Positions 34,496 through 44,575 of a DNA stretch of 64,000 bases are shown one piece after another. The DNA comes from Methylocystis sp. H62 (lineage in GTDB: Bacteria; Pseudomonadota; Alphaproteobacteria; Rhizobiales; Beijerinckiaceae), in the NCBI RefSeq assembly GCF_015709515.1, contig NZ_JADNQZ010000056.1, positions 124,001 through 188,000 of the forward strand. Direction: 5' to 3'. Under the pieces are notes generated by a model. The model searched no databases and had not been told where the DNA came from. It saw only the letters and a program-made list of their open reading frames with translations. Position numbers and translations under genes: made by a program. Positions within the stretch are counted from its first letter, which is position 1. Each line of letters begins with the position of its first letter.

Positions 34496-36082
34496 ATGCC
34501 GCCGCGCGTTCTCATCTCGGATTCTCTTTCGCCGGCCGCCGCACAGATTTTCCGCCTGCGCGGCCTCGACGTCGACTTCGAACCGACGCTTGGAAAAGAC
34601 AAGGACAAGCTTGCCGCCACGATCGCCGACTATGACGGACTCGCGATCCGTTCGGCGACGAAGGTGACCGCCGACATTTTCGCGCGGGCGCCGCGGCTCA
34701 AGGTCGTCGGCCGCGCCGGCATCGGCGTCGACAATGTCGACGTCGCCGCCGCCACCGCGCGCGGCGTCATCGTCATGAACACGCCCTTCGGCAATTCGAT
34801 CACCACCGCCGAACACGCGATCGCGCTGATGTTCGCTCTGGCCCGCGAAATTCCCGCCGCCGACGCCTCGACCCAGGCCGGCAAGTGGGAAAAGAACCGC
34901 TTCATGGGCGTCGAGATCACCGGCAAGACGCTTGGCGTCGTCGGCTGCGGCAATGTCGGCGCGAATGTCGCCGAACGCGCGCTCGGCCTGAAGATGCGGG
35001 TGATCGCCTTCGATCCTTATCTCACCCAAGAGCGCGCCAGCGAGCTCGGCGTCGAAAAAGTAGACCTCGACGAGCTCTTGGCGAGAGCCGACTTCATCAC
35101 GCTGCATACGCCGCTGACGCCGCAGACGAAGAATATCCTCTCGGCGGAAAACCTCGCCAAGACGTGCAAGGGCGTGCGCATCATCAATTGCGCGCGCGGC
35201 GGGCTGGTCGACGAAGACGCGCTGCGCAAGGCCCTCGACGACGGCCATGTCGCCGGCGCCGCCTTCGACGTGTTCGCGCAGGAGCCGGCGACCGAGAACC
35301 CATTGTTCGGCCATCCGCACGTCGTCTGCACGCCGCATCTCGGCGCTTCGACGAGCGAGGCGCAGGAAAAGGTCGCGCTGCAGATCGCCGAGCAGATGGC
35401 GGATTATCTCACCCGAGGCGCGATCGCCAACGCGGTGAATTTCCCCTCGATCAGCGCCGAAGAGGCGCCGCGGCTGAAGCCCTTCGTCGAGCTCGCGGAA
35501 AAGCTCGGTCTCTTCGTGGGTCAGGTGGCCGTCGCCGGCGTCGACACATTGTCGATCGTCTACGAAGGGGCCGTCGCGTTGCAGAAGACGCGGCCGATTA
35601 CGGCGGCCGCGATCTCGGGGCTGCTTCGACCCATTCTCGAAGACGTCAACCCGGTGTCGGCGCCGATCCTCGCCAAGGAGCGCGGCCTGGCGATTGAGGA
35701 AATCACCCGCGAGGCGCAAGGCGACTATGAATCCCTCGTCACGCTCAGCGCGCATACCGCGCAGGGCGAAATTTGCGTTTCGGGGACGGTATTCCACGAC
35801 GGCAAGCCGCGTATTGTCGGCATCGGCGACATTGGCGTCGACGCCGAATTCGCGTCGTCGATGATCTATCTGACGAATGAAGACAGGCCCGGCTTCATTG
35901 GCAGATTCGCCGGCGTGCTCGGCGAAGCCGAGGTCAATATCGCCACGTTCGCGCTCGGCCGCGACAGGCCCGGCGGCGGCGCCGTCGCGCTCGTCGCCAT
36001 CGACGGCGAACTGCCGCAGCAGGCGCTCACCGCCCTGAAAAGCCTGCCCGGCGTGAAGCAGGCGACGACGCTTAAATTCTGA
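34496..36082 (+). CDS. serA: D-3-phosphoglycerate dehydrogenase
   Basis: 528 aa from the ATG at MPPRVLISDSLSP, preceded by aggatgatccc. Substrate and NAD domains: GRAGIGVDNVDVAAAT, GKTLGVVGCGNVGANVA (Rossmann) and the catalytic Arg/Glu/His blocks in INCARGGLVDEDAL and TPHLGAST. The long form carries the intervening ASB domain and a C-terminal ACT domain (DRPGFIGRFAGVLGEAEVNIATF). First step of serine synthesis from 3-phosphoglycerate; the ACT domain suggests serine feedback. Confidence 0.96.
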   Translation: MPPRVLISDSLSPAAAQIFRLRGLDVDFEPTLGKDKDKLAATIADYDGLAIRSATKVTADIFARAPRLKVVGRAGIGVDNVDVAAATARGVIVMNTPFGNSITTAEHAIALMFALAREIPAADASTQAGKWEKNRFMGVEITGKTLGVVGCGNVGANVAERALGLKMRVIAFDPYLTQERASELGVEKVDLDELLARADFITLHTPLTPQTKNILSAENLAKTCKGVRIINCARGGLVDEDALRKALDDGHVAGAAFDVFAQEPATENPLFGHPHVVCTPHLGASTSEAQEKVALQIAEQMADYLTRGAIANAVNFPSISAEEAPRLKPFVELAEKLGLFVGQVAVAGVDTLSIVYEGAVALQKTRPITAAAISGLLRPILEDVNPVSAPILAKERGLAIEEITREAQGDYESLVTLSAHTAQGEICVSGTVFHDGKPRIVGIGDIGVDAEFASSMIYLTNEDRPGFIGRFAGVLGEAEVNIATFALGRDRPGGGAVALVAIDGELPQQALTALKSLPGVKQATTLKF

Positions 36083-36264
36083 GTCGGCGCGCGGCGGCAG
36101 TGTTGCAAGTCTGCCACTATGCCGCAAGAAAACGCCGCTTGTCCTGCGTTTCGCGCGTCGGCGCGCTTGCTTGCGCAAGCGGCCTGCGGGACTAATCATC
36201 AGCGCGTCTGCGTCGCAATTTCGTGGCGGCGCGACGTCAGCCCACACTTGGACAAGGGAAAACC

Positions 36265-36894
36265 ATGCGGCGTCTTGCTTTTGCACTGATTTGCGCATTC
36301 GGCGCGCTCGGGGCCCTTTCGTCTCCAGTATTGGCGCGCAGCCCGGCGCCGCAACCGGCTCCTGCGCCGGCGCCGGTCGTCGATCCTTTCGCCGCGCTAT
36401 TCGGCGGCGGCTCCTTCGCCCCGCAAACCAGCGACGGCCGTCCGCAGGCGGTCGCCGTTCCGCGCGAGACCGTCGCCTTCGACGCCAGATATGCGCCCGG
36501 CACGGTGATCATCGCCACCAATGAACGTCGACTCTATTATGTGCTCGGCAACGGCCAGGCGATCCGCTACGGCGTCGGCGTCGGCCGCCCCGGCTTCGAA
36601 TGGGCCGGCACGCGCTTCGTCGCCCACAAGCGCGAGTGGCCTGATTGGACGCCGCCGGCGCAGATGCTGCGTCGCCGCCCCGACCTGCCGCGGCACATGG
36701 AGGGCGGCGTCAACAATCCGCTCGGCGCGCGCGCCATGTATCTCTCCGGCACGCTGTACCGCATCCACGGCTCCAACGAGCCCTGGACCATCGGCCAGGC
36801 CGTGTCGTCGGGCTGCATCCGGATGACCAATGACGACGTGGTCGACCTCTACAACCGCGTCAAGGTCGGCACCCGCGTGGTCGTGACGCGGTAA
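36265..36894 (+). CDS. L,D-transpeptidase (YkuD family)
   Basis: 209 aa from the ATG at MRRLAFALICAFG with a signal peptide and a Pro-rich linker. The YkuD domain (about 85-208) has the catalytic signature HGSNEPWTIGQAVSSGCIRM, with the Cys nucleophile in SSGCIRM. It cross-links peptidoglycan or attaches lipoproteins in the periplasm. A convergent terminator follows. Confidence 0.93.
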   Translation: MRRLAFALICAFGALGALSSPVLARSPAPQPAPAPAPVVDPFAALFGGGSFAPQTSDGRPQAVAVPRETVAFDARYAPGTVIIATNERRLYYVLGNGQAIRYGVGVGRPGFEWAGTRFVAHKREWPDWTPPAQMLRRRPDLPRHMEGGVNNPLGARAMYLSGTLYRIHGSNEPWTIGQAVSSGCIRMTNDDVVDLYNRVKVGTRVVVTR

Positions 36895-36916
36895 GAGTTT
36901 TATAGCGAGCATTTTG

Positions 36917-36943
36917 AACGGCCGGCGCTTGCGTCGGCCGTTT
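36917..36943 (+). terminator. Terminator-like hairpin between convergent genes
   Basis: Stem AACGGCCG / CGGCCGTT with a 10-nt loop, followed by a short T-rich run (tttcgtctt). It lies 22 nt after the L,D-transpeptidase stop. Confidence 0.65.
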
Positions 36944-36955
36944 CGTCTTGAAGGA

Positions 36956-37330
36956 TTACTTTTCTCCAGGCCGGTCGCGATCCAGCCCCTTCGCGGCAAG
37001 CTCTGCGAGATAGGACGAGAACCGCTCCGACGCCGTTTCGCCAAGCTCGCGCAGATACCGCCAAGTGTAGATCCCGGTGCGGTGCATGTCGTCGAAGTCG
37101 AGCCGCACGGCGTAATTGCCGACCGGCGCGACCGCGAGGATCGCGACATCGCGCTTGCCGCCGACAGCCTTGCGCTCCGCCGCGGAATGGCCCTGCACTT
37201 CCGCGCTTGGACTTTGCGTGCGCAACAGTTCGGCGCTGAGCGCGAATTGCGCGCCATCGTCGAAAGAGACGTTCAGCATCCTGCCGCTTTCGGAGAGGCG
37301 AAGTTCCGTCGGCCAGGGCTCCTGCCCCAT
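36956..37330 (-). CDS. DUF971 domain protein
   Basis: 124 aa from the ATG at MGQEPWPTELRLSESGRML, with ggag 6 nt upstream. A TTG 39 nt upstream is possible but lacks an RBS. It has the DUF971 block WPTELRLSESGRMLNVSFDDGAQFALSAELLRTQSPSAEVQGH and NYAVRLDFDDMHRTGIYTWRYLREL, as in the N-terminal domain of gamma-butyrobetaine hydroxylases. DUF971 proteins are linked to Fe-S carrier systems. It precedes no obvious operon partner. Confidence 0.85.
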   Translation of the reverse strand: MGQEPWPTELRLSESGRMLNVSFDDGAQFALSAELLRTQSPSAEVQGHSAAERKAVGGKRDVAILAVAPVGNYAVRLDFDDMHRTGIYTWRYLRELGETASERFSSYLAELAAKGLDRDRPGEK

Positions 37331-37442
37331 GAGGTTCTCCAGCGCCTTTGTCACGCGAGGCGGTTCCAAGTCGCCGTGGCGCGCTGCATCCAGCCGCCGC
37401 CATTCGGTTCTACCGCCTTCCGGCGAAAGGCGCCAATCGAAC

Positions 37443-39305
37443 TCAACGGATGCCGGCTTTCTCGCTCCACCAGTTCTCCAAGGTGAAGCCGAAGGGAAAC
37501 ATCGGAAAAAGCGGCATGTGCGCAGGATGGCGGAGCGCGGCGCCGTACGCGCACCAGATGGCGTTCACGTGCTGCAGAGGCACGAAATAGAATCCAGAGA
37601 GCAGGAGGCGATCGAGCGCGCGCGCCGCCGCGACGCTGTCTTCCTGCGTGCGCGACGCGAGCAGATTGTCGAGAGCGGCGTCGAGCGCAGGCGACGCGAC
37701 CCCTGCGTGATTGAGCGAGTTTACCCGCTCGAGGCTCGCCGTGCTCCACCGGTTCAGCTGCTCCTGGCCCGGAACGGCGGCCGGCAACCATTGCCCGATC
37801 ATCATGTCATATTCGAAGCGCTGACGCCGGCGCTGGTACTGGACTTCGTCGTAGACGCGCGGGCTGGCGTCGATTCCGATGCGCTTCAACGCAGCGGCGA
37901 AATTCAGCGCAAGTCGTTCTTCATCCCGGTCGCGAATCATGATCTCGAAGAGAACGGGAGCGCCATTCTTCTGGAGATGTCCGTCGACCAGGACGTAGCC
38001 GGCGTCGGCGAGGAGCATCTGCGCGCGCCTGGCCACGGTGCGATCGCGTCCGGAGCCATCGTGTTGAACAGGCCTCCAGCGGCCTTCGAGAACGTCGTCG
38101 CGCACGACGCCGGGATACTTCGAAAGCAAAGCACGCTCCGCCGCGCCTGCGGGACGCCCGACCGAAGAATAATCCGATTCGCCGAAGTAGCTTTCCGTAC
38201 GGTTGTATAATCCGCTGTAGAAATTGGCGTTGATCCATTCGAAGTCATACATCATGGCGATCGCTTCGCGCAGCCGCACGTCGCGGAAGATGCCCTTGCG
38301 CAGATTGAAGACGAAGCCTTCCATTCCTGTCGGGCGGCCGGGGCGCAAGACCTCCTTCACCACGGCGCCATTGCGAACCGCCGGGAAATCATAGCCGCTC
38401 GCCCAACGCGCGGCGCTCGTCTCCTCGCGATAGTCGAGGAGGCCCGCCTTCAGCGCCTCGAACAGCGCCGCCCCGTCGCGATAATAGTCGAGGTCGATCT
38501 CGTCGAAGTTATAGAGTCCTCTTTGGCTTGGTATGTCGCGGCCCCAGTAGTCGGGATCACGGCGCAGAACCAGACGCGCGCCGGCTTTAGCTTCCGCGAT
38601 CACATACGGGCCTGAGCCGAGCGGGATCGTCATATCGAGCTCGTCAAAGCGCTCCACATTGGTCGCCTTCTTCGACAGGACCGGCATGGCGGCGAGAATG
38701 AGCGGCGCCTCGCGATCCTTCACGCCAGTCAGATCGAAACGCACCGTATGATCGTCGAGCGCGGCGGCGGATTTCACTAAACCGAAAATCGCGCGATGGT
38801 TCGGCCGACCTCTTGACTTCAGCAAATCGAAGGAAAAAAGCGCGTCCGACGCAAGGATGGGCGTCTTATCCGAGAAACGCGCCCGAGGGTCGATGTGAAA
38901 GGTGACGTGTTCGCGCGCGTCGTCGATTTCGACAGATTGAGCAATCAGCGGATAAAACGAATAGGGTTCGTCCTGCGATCGCGTCATCAGGCTTTGCAGC
39001 ACATTGCCGATGATGACTTGCGGCGCGTCGCCGAATCTTGCGTTGAACGGATTGAGACTCGCAAATCCGCCACGCTGGCCGAGCCGCAGCCTGCCGCCTT
39101 TCGGCGCGTGGGGATAGGCGTAAGGAAAATGAGCGAAATCCTTCGGCAACGCAGGTTCGCCATAGAGCGCGAGACCATGCGTGATGGGAGCTTGCAGAGG
39201 GCTTTCGGCAAGCGCCGAAATCGGCGCGATCGCCGTCAGTTGGACAAGCGCCGCGAGGCGCGCGGCGCCGATCAGGCGGCCAGTTGCGTGGGCGGCGCAA
39301 AGCAT
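37443..39305 (-). CDS. mbnE: Family 5 periplasmic binding protein, MbnE-like
   Basis: 620 aa from the ATG at MLCAAHATGRL with RBS aaggagg 7 nt upstream. Signal peptide, then the family 5 (oligopeptide-type) binding fold: HGLALYGEPALPKDF, APKGGRLRLGQRGGFASLNPF, FSDKTPILASDALFSFDLLKS, and a C-terminal region ending PFGFTLENWWSEKAGIR. In methanobactin loci MbnE of this family binds copper-methanobactin after TonB import. It is the last gene of the minus arm after two TonB receptors, so MbnE is the best reading. No ABC permease genes are adjacent. Confidence 0.82.
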   Translation of the reverse strand: MLCAAHATGRLIGAARLAALVQLTAIAPISALAESPLQAPITHGLALYGEPALPKDFAHFPYAYPHAPKGGRLRLGQRGGFASLNPFNARFGDAPQVIIGNVLQSLMTRSQDEPYSFYPLIAQSVEIDDAREHVTFHIDPRARFSDKTPILASDALFSFDLLKSRGRPNHRAIFGLVKSAAALDDHTVRFDLTGVKDREAPLILAAMPVLSKKATNVERFDELDMTIPLGSGPYVIAEAKAGARLVLRRDPDYWGRDIPSQRGLYNFDEIDLDYYRDGAALFEALKAGLLDYREETSAARWASGYDFPAVRNGAVVKEVLRPGRPTGMEGFVFNLRKGIFRDVRLREAIAMMYDFEWINANFYSGLYNRTESYFGESDYSSVGRPAGAAERALLSKYPGVVRDDVLEGRWRPVQHDGSGRDRTVARRAQMLLADAGYVLVDGHLQKNGAPVLFEIMIRDRDEERLALNFAAALKRIGIDASPRVYDEVQYQRRRQRFEYDMMIGQWLPAAVPGQEQLNRWSTASLERVNSLNHAGVASPALDAALDNLLASRTQEDSVAAARALDRLLLSGFYFVPLQHVNAIWCAYGAALRHPAHMPLFPMFPFGFTLENWWSEKAGIR

Positions 39306-39509
39306 TCCATCGCCTCCTTCGCCAAAATCGCGCATCGAAGCTATCTCGCTTCGGCAAAACGTACGGTTGAAAGAACTCCTGATCGCTTCGGGCGCACCAC
39401 TTCGAAAATGAGACTGAAGAGGATGCCGCAGCTGAGCCGCTGTGTAGCTTTGCCAACACAGATGGCCGTGCAGCGTCGCCCCGAATGAACGAGGCGACGC
39501 CACGCCGCG

Positions 39510-41960
39510 TCAGAACCTGAGTTTGACGCCTCCGGTGAAACCAAGCGGCTGGCCGGCGAGTAGACCCGCGCCCTGCGCCGTCGCCAGTCCGCCCGTCGGC
39601 CAGACCAGCGGCGTTTGTATCGCGCCGGTAAGGAGAGAGTTGGCAAGCACGGTTGCGCCGGCGGCATAGGTTCGATTGAAAACGTTCTGGACGTCGAAAT
39701 AGAGTTCGATATTCTTGATATAGAAGTTTGTCAGGTCGTGTCTGTAGTGAGCGTTCAAATTGACGAGGCTGTAGCTCGGGACGGTGGTGAAATTGGCGTT
39801 GTCGATCGTATAGTCGCTCTTGAAAATATATTCGACATAGGCACCGAGACCAGCGAGATCGCCGTGCGGCTGATCATATCCCAAGCGCATCGTCAGCGTA
39901 TGCGGCGGCACATTGGGGATTCTGTTGCTGGCGCGATTATACAAGACCGCTCGCCCCCCGACCGATCCGAGATCTTCCCAAAAATTGGTGAAAAACTGAT
40001 TGTTGAACGTATAGGCGGCGATCATCCGCCATCCCTCGAAGGGTCGCCAATCGGCGTTGAGTTCGACGCCGCGGTGGAGAGAGGCGGGCGTGTTTAAAAA
40101 ATAGTTGATGGTTCCATTGCTCAACCGCAAAATCTCGTTGCGATGCCATTCGTTGAAGCCGGTCACGCTGACCGTGAGATCCGAGCGCGGCGTCCAGTCG
40201 ATCCCGACATCGACGCCCATGTTGGTCTGGGCCTTCAGCGGATTTTGTCCAACGCCGTTTCGCGTGCTGGTGAGGAACACGAATGTCGGCGTGCTGTAGC
40301 CGGTCGCATAACGCGCCCGCACCTGCCATTCGGGGCTGTAGCGATAGGTGAGCGACGCTTCCGGCGCCGTGTTCCAATAGTCATTGTCAACGGCGACCAG
40401 CTGCGAAAGGGTCGGCTGAAAATTGTTGGCGTAATTGTTGGCGGTGAAGACTCCCCAGACCCGGTTCCAGTTGGCGCTGAAGCCCACGACGCCGGTCAGG
40501 CCCGGCGCGAGCGCAATCTCTTCGCGCGCACGCAAACTGATGTTTGACGTGTAGCTATCGATTTTGCCCACTGGCGCGCCCCTTACGCCGCTGTACCATG
40601 CGTTCGCAATCTGGTTATAGAGCGGGTTGGTGGTTTTGGCGTTGTTATAGAAAAACTGGAGAAAATGCGTGGCCGGAAAACCAAACAGCGGAACGTGACT
40701 GGTAATGTCGGTCTGCGCGGTGATGCCCACCGTCGGACCCGTGATGGCCACCGCGCCGCCCTGTCGGCCCGGCGGCGGCCAAGTTCCGTTGATGTTATCG
40801 AGATAGTCGTAAGTGAATTGCGATCGCCACGTGGTGCTATTGTCAAAATCATGCTCGAACTGAACGCCGCCGATCTGTCTGAGCGTGTTCGCGTGCGAGC
40901 CGAGTTGCCAGACGCTTTGGCGAGTGAGCGCGCCGGTCACGCCATTCGCCGGCACGTTCAGATTGTTGCACAAGTTGAGATTCAGCGGAACCGCGGTGGA
41001 GCACCCGTAATTTTTTTGAAAAGGATTGAGGTAGAACACCGTAAAATTTTCTCGGTTGAGATACTCCGCTCTCAGGTCGTTGGCGATATATTTCACGATG
41101 ACGCGATCGGTAGGGGTCACATCCCATCTGCCGATAACCTTGGCTTGCTTGCCTGAGTAGGCGCCCCGGCCCGCAAAGCCGCCGCCATTGGCGTCGGAGG
41201 CGAAAAACGCCAGATCGAAGCCGCCGAGCACGCTGTCCTTCACCGCCTTGCCGACGCGAATATAATTGTTGACGTAGCCGAAGCTGCCGAATTCCGAACC
41301 TGTGTTGACGCCATCAATTTCGGCGCCGGTGAAGGTGCGGAAATTGATCGCGCCCCCATAGGCATAATTGCCGAAAAGAGCGGACGAAGGTCCGCGATAG
41401 ACATCGACGGCGGCATAAGAGTGCGGATCGAGCAGGTCGGTGCGGCCATTGCCGTCGGCCGTCATGATCGGAAAGCCGTCTTCCCACAGCATGATGTTGC
41501 GGACGCCGTAGGGGAACCCGACGCCGAGCTGATTGCCGGATCCGCGAATCGAGATCATCAGGTCACGCGCGCTATTGCCCTGCTGTATGGAGACGCCGGG
41601 GCTGTAATTCAGCACTCCTCGGACATCGACCAGCGGCGTTGGCGATAAGAATTTGGTGTCGATGATCGTTACCGTCTCGCCAGGCGGATCGCGGTAGATC
41701 GGCAACTTCGCGCGGACCGGATTGAAGCCGGGCGCATATCCCGCTTCGCCCGCCGTCGACTCTCTCACCGCCGGAGCCTCCGCCGTCGGCGCTCCGGCCG
41801 TGGGCCCGTTCGGCGCGGCGCGAACGCCGGCGCCCGAGCGGAGCCGGCCGCCGATATCGATCGTCGGAAGCGCCTGCTGCGCACGCGCGACGGAGGCGGC
41901 GGACAAGACGGCGAGAGCGCCGAGCGCCACGCCGTGCATCGATTTCGATCGAGAGCGCAT
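39510..41960 (-). CDS. TonB-dependent receptor, copy 1 (MbnT-like)
   Basis: 816 aa with a signal peptide (to ARAQ), a plug domain (TPLVDVRGVLNYSPGVSIQQG, DLMISIRGSG, VDVYRGPSSALFGNYAYGGAINF) and a 22-strand-type barrel ending in an aromatic residue (GFTGGVKLRF). There is no N-terminal STN signalling domain: the plug begins soon after a Pro/Ala-rich segment. Closely similar to the next receptor upstream along its length; they look like a tandem duplication. Probably imports a copper complex such as methanobactin; substrate inferred from neighbours. Confidence 0.88.
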   Translation of the reverse strand: MRSRSKSMHGVALGALAVLSAASVARAQQALPTIDIGGRLRSGAGVRAAPNGPTAGAPTAEAPAVRESTAGEAGYAPGFNPVRAKLPIYRDPPGETVTIIDTKFLSPTPLVDVRGVLNYSPGVSIQQGNSARDLMISIRGSGNQLGVGFPYGVRNIMLWEDGFPIMTADGNGRTDLLDPHSYAAVDVYRGPSSALFGNYAYGGAINFRTFTGAEIDGVNTGSEFGSFGYVNNYIRVGKAVKDSVLGGFDLAFFASDANGGGFAGRGAYSGKQAKVIGRWDVTPTDRVIVKYIANDLRAEYLNRENFTVFYLNPFQKNYGCSTAVPLNLNLCNNLNVPANGVTGALTRQSVWQLGSHANTLRQIGGVQFEHDFDNSTTWRSQFTYDYLDNINGTWPPPGRQGGAVAITGPTVGITAQTDITSHVPLFGFPATHFLQFFYNNAKTTNPLYNQIANAWYSGVRGAPVGKIDSYTSNISLRAREEIALAPGLTGVVGFSANWNRVWGVFTANNYANNFQPTLSQLVAVDNDYWNTAPEASLTYRYSPEWQVRARYATGYSTPTFVFLTSTRNGVGQNPLKAQTNMGVDVGIDWTPRSDLTVSVTGFNEWHRNEILRLSNGTINYFLNTPASLHRGVELNADWRPFEGWRMIAAYTFNNQFFTNFWEDLGSVGGRAVLYNRASNRIPNVPPHTLTMRLGYDQPHGDLAGLGAYVEYIFKSDYTIDNANFTTVPSYSLVNLNAHYRHDLTNFYIKNIELYFDVQNVFNRTYAAGATVLANSLLTGAIQTPLVWPTGGLATAQGAGLLAGQPLGFTGGVKLRF

Positions 41961-42024
41961 CTTCTTTGCTTTCCTGGCTGAGGTAGAATTTTATTGAGAG
42001 CGCCGCCTTGCCTCGTGTCGCCCG

Positions 42025-42050
42025 AAAAAACATGCCCGACGGTCGGCATG
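42025..42050 (-). terminator. Terminator between the two TonB receptor genes
   Basis: On the minus strand CATGCCGAC / GTCGGGCATG forms a stem with one bulge, followed by T6. It lies about 27 nt after the stop of receptor copy 2, so transcription of copy 1 and mbnE may need a second promoter. Confidence 0.7.
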
Positions 42051-42076
42051 AAAACCGGAGGCGGCGCCCGATCGCG

Positions 42077-44545
42077 TCAGAATTTGAGTTTGACGCCGCC
42101 GGCGAAACCAAGCGGCTGGCCGGCGAGGATGCCCGCGCCCTGCGCCATCACCAGGCCGCCGGTCGGCCAGACGAACGGCGTCTGTATCGTCGTGCCCGGG
42201 AGGAGCGTGTTGGTGACCACCTGCGCGCCGTTGACATAGGTCCGATTGAAGACGTTCTGGACGTCGAAATAGAGCTCGATGTTCTTGAAATAGAAGTTTG
42301 CGACGTCGTGATTATAGTGCGCGTTGAGATTGACCACGCTGTAGCCTGGTACGGTCGTGTAATTGGCGTTGTCGATCGTATAGTCGCTCTTGTAAATATA
42401 TTCGACATAGGCGCCGAGACCGGCCAGATCGCCGTGCGGCTGATCATATCCGTAGCGTATCGTCACCGTATGCGGCGGCACATTGGGAAGTCTATTGCCC
42501 GAGCGATTATAAAGAACAGGAACGCCGGCGAACGCAGGAACGCCGGAGACCGACCCGAGATCGTCCCAAAAATTGGTGACGAAGAAATTGTTGAAGGTAT
42601 AGGCCGTGATCAGCCGCCATCCCTCAAAGGGCCGCCAATCGGCGTTGAGTTCGACGCCGCGGTGGAGAGAGGCGGGAATGTTCTGCTGATAGGGGTTAAC
42701 AAAGTTGGTCAGCGTCAAAATCTCATTTCGGTGCCATTCGTTGAAACCGGTCACGCTGACAATGAGATTGGGGCTTGGCGTCCAGTCGATCCCGAGATCG
42801 ACGCCCATGTTGGTCTGGGCCTTCAACGGATTTTGTCCAATCCCGCTTTTCGTCCTGGTGAGGAAGATGAACGCCGGCGTGCCGTAGCCCGCCGCATAAC
42901 GCGCCCTCACTTGCCATTCTGGGTTGTAGCGATAGGTGAGCGAGGCTTCCGGCGCCGTGTTCCAATAGTCATTGTCGACGGCGAGCTGAGTAGACAGCGT
43001 GGGCCGGAGAGTGGCGGCGTTGTAATTATAGCCGGTATTGACGCCCCAGACTCGGTTCCAGTTGGCGCTGAAGCCCACGACGCCGGTCAGACCAGGCGCA
43101 AGCGCAATCTCTTCGCGCGCACGCAAACTGATGTTTGACGTGTAGGAGTCGATCTTGCCGACCAGCGCGCCGGATGCGCCGCTATACCAAACATTGGGAA
43201 GCTGGGTATAGAGCGGATTGGTGATTTTGGCGTTGTTATAGAAGAACTGGAGAAAATGCGTCGCGGGGAATCCAAAGATCGGCGCGTGACTGGTGATGTC
43301 GGTCTGCGCGGTGATGCCCACCGTCGGACCTTTGAGGCCCACAGGGCCGCCTTGTGGGCCCGGCGGATTCCAAACGCCACTGATGTAATCGAGATAGTCG
43401 TATGTGAATTGCGACCGCCACGTCGTGTCGCTATTGAAATCATGCTCGAACTGAGCGCCAGCGATCTGTCTGAGTTCGTTCACGTGGGAGCCAAGCTGCC
43501 AGACGCTTTGACGAGCGAGCGGCGCGGCGACGCCATTGGCCGGCTGTTGAAGATTATTGCACAAGGCGAGGTTTAAAGAGGTGGGGATGGCGCAACCCTG
43601 TTGAAAAGGATTGAGGTAGAACACTCCTAAATTCGTTCGATTGACATACTCCGCTCTAAAATCGTTGGCGATATATTTCACGATGACTCGATCGGTAGGG
43701 GTCACATCCCATCTGCCGAGAATCTTGGCTTGTTTGCCCGAGTACGCGCCGCGCGCTTGATAGCCGCTGCCATTGGCGTCGGAGGCGAAAAACGCCAGAT
43801 CGAAGGCGCCAAGCACGCTATCCTTCACCGCCTTGCCGACTCGAACGTAATTGTTGAAATAGCCGAAGCTGCCAAATTCCGAACCCGTGTGCACGCCGTC
43901 GATTTCGGCGCCCGAAAAGGTGCGAAAATTGATCGCGCCGCCATAGGCGTAATTGCCGAAGAGAGCCGATGAGGGTCCGCGATAGACGTCGACGGCGGCG
44001 AATGAGTGCGGATCAAGCACGTTGGTGTGGCCGAGGCCGTCGGCCGTTAGGATCGGAAAGCCGTCTTCCCACAGCATGATGTTGCGGGTGTTGAACGGAT
44101 AGCCGGAGCCGGCGCGGTTGCCGGATCCGCGAATCGAAATCTGCAGATCGCGCGGACCAAAGCCACCCGCCTGTACGGAGACGCCGGGGCTGTAGTTCAG
44201 CACCTGTCGGACATCGACCAGCGGCGTCGGCGACAGGAATTTGGTGTTGATGATCGTCATTGTCTGGCCTGGCGGATCCCGGTAGATGGGCAGCTTCAAG
44301 CGGGCGGCGCTAAAGCCCGGCGCATATCCCCCTTCGCCAGCCGTCGACTCTCTCACGGCCGGAGCCTCCACCGGCGTTCCGACCGTCGGCCCGTGCGGCG
44401 CGGCGCGAACGCCCGCACCCGTGCGGAGCCGACCGCCGACATCGATCGTCGGCAGGTTCTGCTGCGCATGCGTAACGGATGCGGAGGACAAGAGGGCGAG
44501 AGCGCCAAGCGCCACGCCTTGCATCAACTTCGACCGGGAGTTCAT
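42077..44545 (-). CDS. TonB-dependent receptor, copy 2 (MbnT-like)
   Basis: 822 aa. Same layout as copy 1: signal peptide to THAQ, a linker, the plug with TPLVDVRQVLNYSPGVSVQAG and VDVYRGPSSALFGNYAYGGAINF, then a barrel ending GFAGGVKLKF. No STN domain. It lies 30 nt after mbnH, so P-H-T form one operon. Differences from copy 1 cluster in the extracellular-loop-like stretches, which would alter ligand choice. Confidence 0.9.
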   Translation of the reverse strand: MNSRSKLMQGVALGALALLSSASVTHAQQNLPTIDVGGRLRTGAGVRAAPHGPTVGTPVEAPAVRESTAGEGGYAPGFSAARLKLPIYRDPPGQTMTIINTKFLSPTPLVDVRQVLNYSPGVSVQAGGFGPRDLQISIRGSGNRAGSGYPFNTRNIMLWEDGFPILTADGLGHTNVLDPHSFAAVDVYRGPSSALFGNYAYGGAINFRTFSGAEIDGVHTGSEFGSFGYFNNYVRVGKAVKDSVLGAFDLAFFASDANGSGYQARGAYSGKQAKILGRWDVTPTDRVIVKYIANDFRAEYVNRTNLGVFYLNPFQQGCAIPTSLNLALCNNLQQPANGVAAPLARQSVWQLGSHVNELRQIAGAQFEHDFNSDTTWRSQFTYDYLDYISGVWNPPGPQGGPVGLKGPTVGITAQTDITSHAPIFGFPATHFLQFFYNNAKITNPLYTQLPNVWYSGASGALVGKIDSYTSNISLRAREEIALAPGLTGVVGFSANWNRVWGVNTGYNYNAATLRPTLSTQLAVDNDYWNTAPEASLTYRYNPEWQVRARYAAGYGTPAFIFLTRTKSGIGQNPLKAQTNMGVDLGIDWTPSPNLIVSVTGFNEWHRNEILTLTNFVNPYQQNIPASLHRGVELNADWRPFEGWRLITAYTFNNFFVTNFWDDLGSVSGVPAFAGVPVLYNRSGNRLPNVPPHTVTIRYGYDQPHGDLAGLGAYVEYIYKSDYTIDNANYTTVPGYSVVNLNAHYNHDVANFYFKNIELYFDVQNVFNRTYVNGAQVVTNTLLPGTTIQTPFVWPTGGLVMAQGAGILAGQPLGFAGGVKLKF

Positions 44546-44575
44546 TGTCTTTCTCTTTCTATGAAGGAGTGAAAC

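Noticed and set aside
34469-36298. 609-codon open frame antisense to serA
   Set aside because: It mirrors the third codon positions of serA; composition is typical of an antisense shadow.
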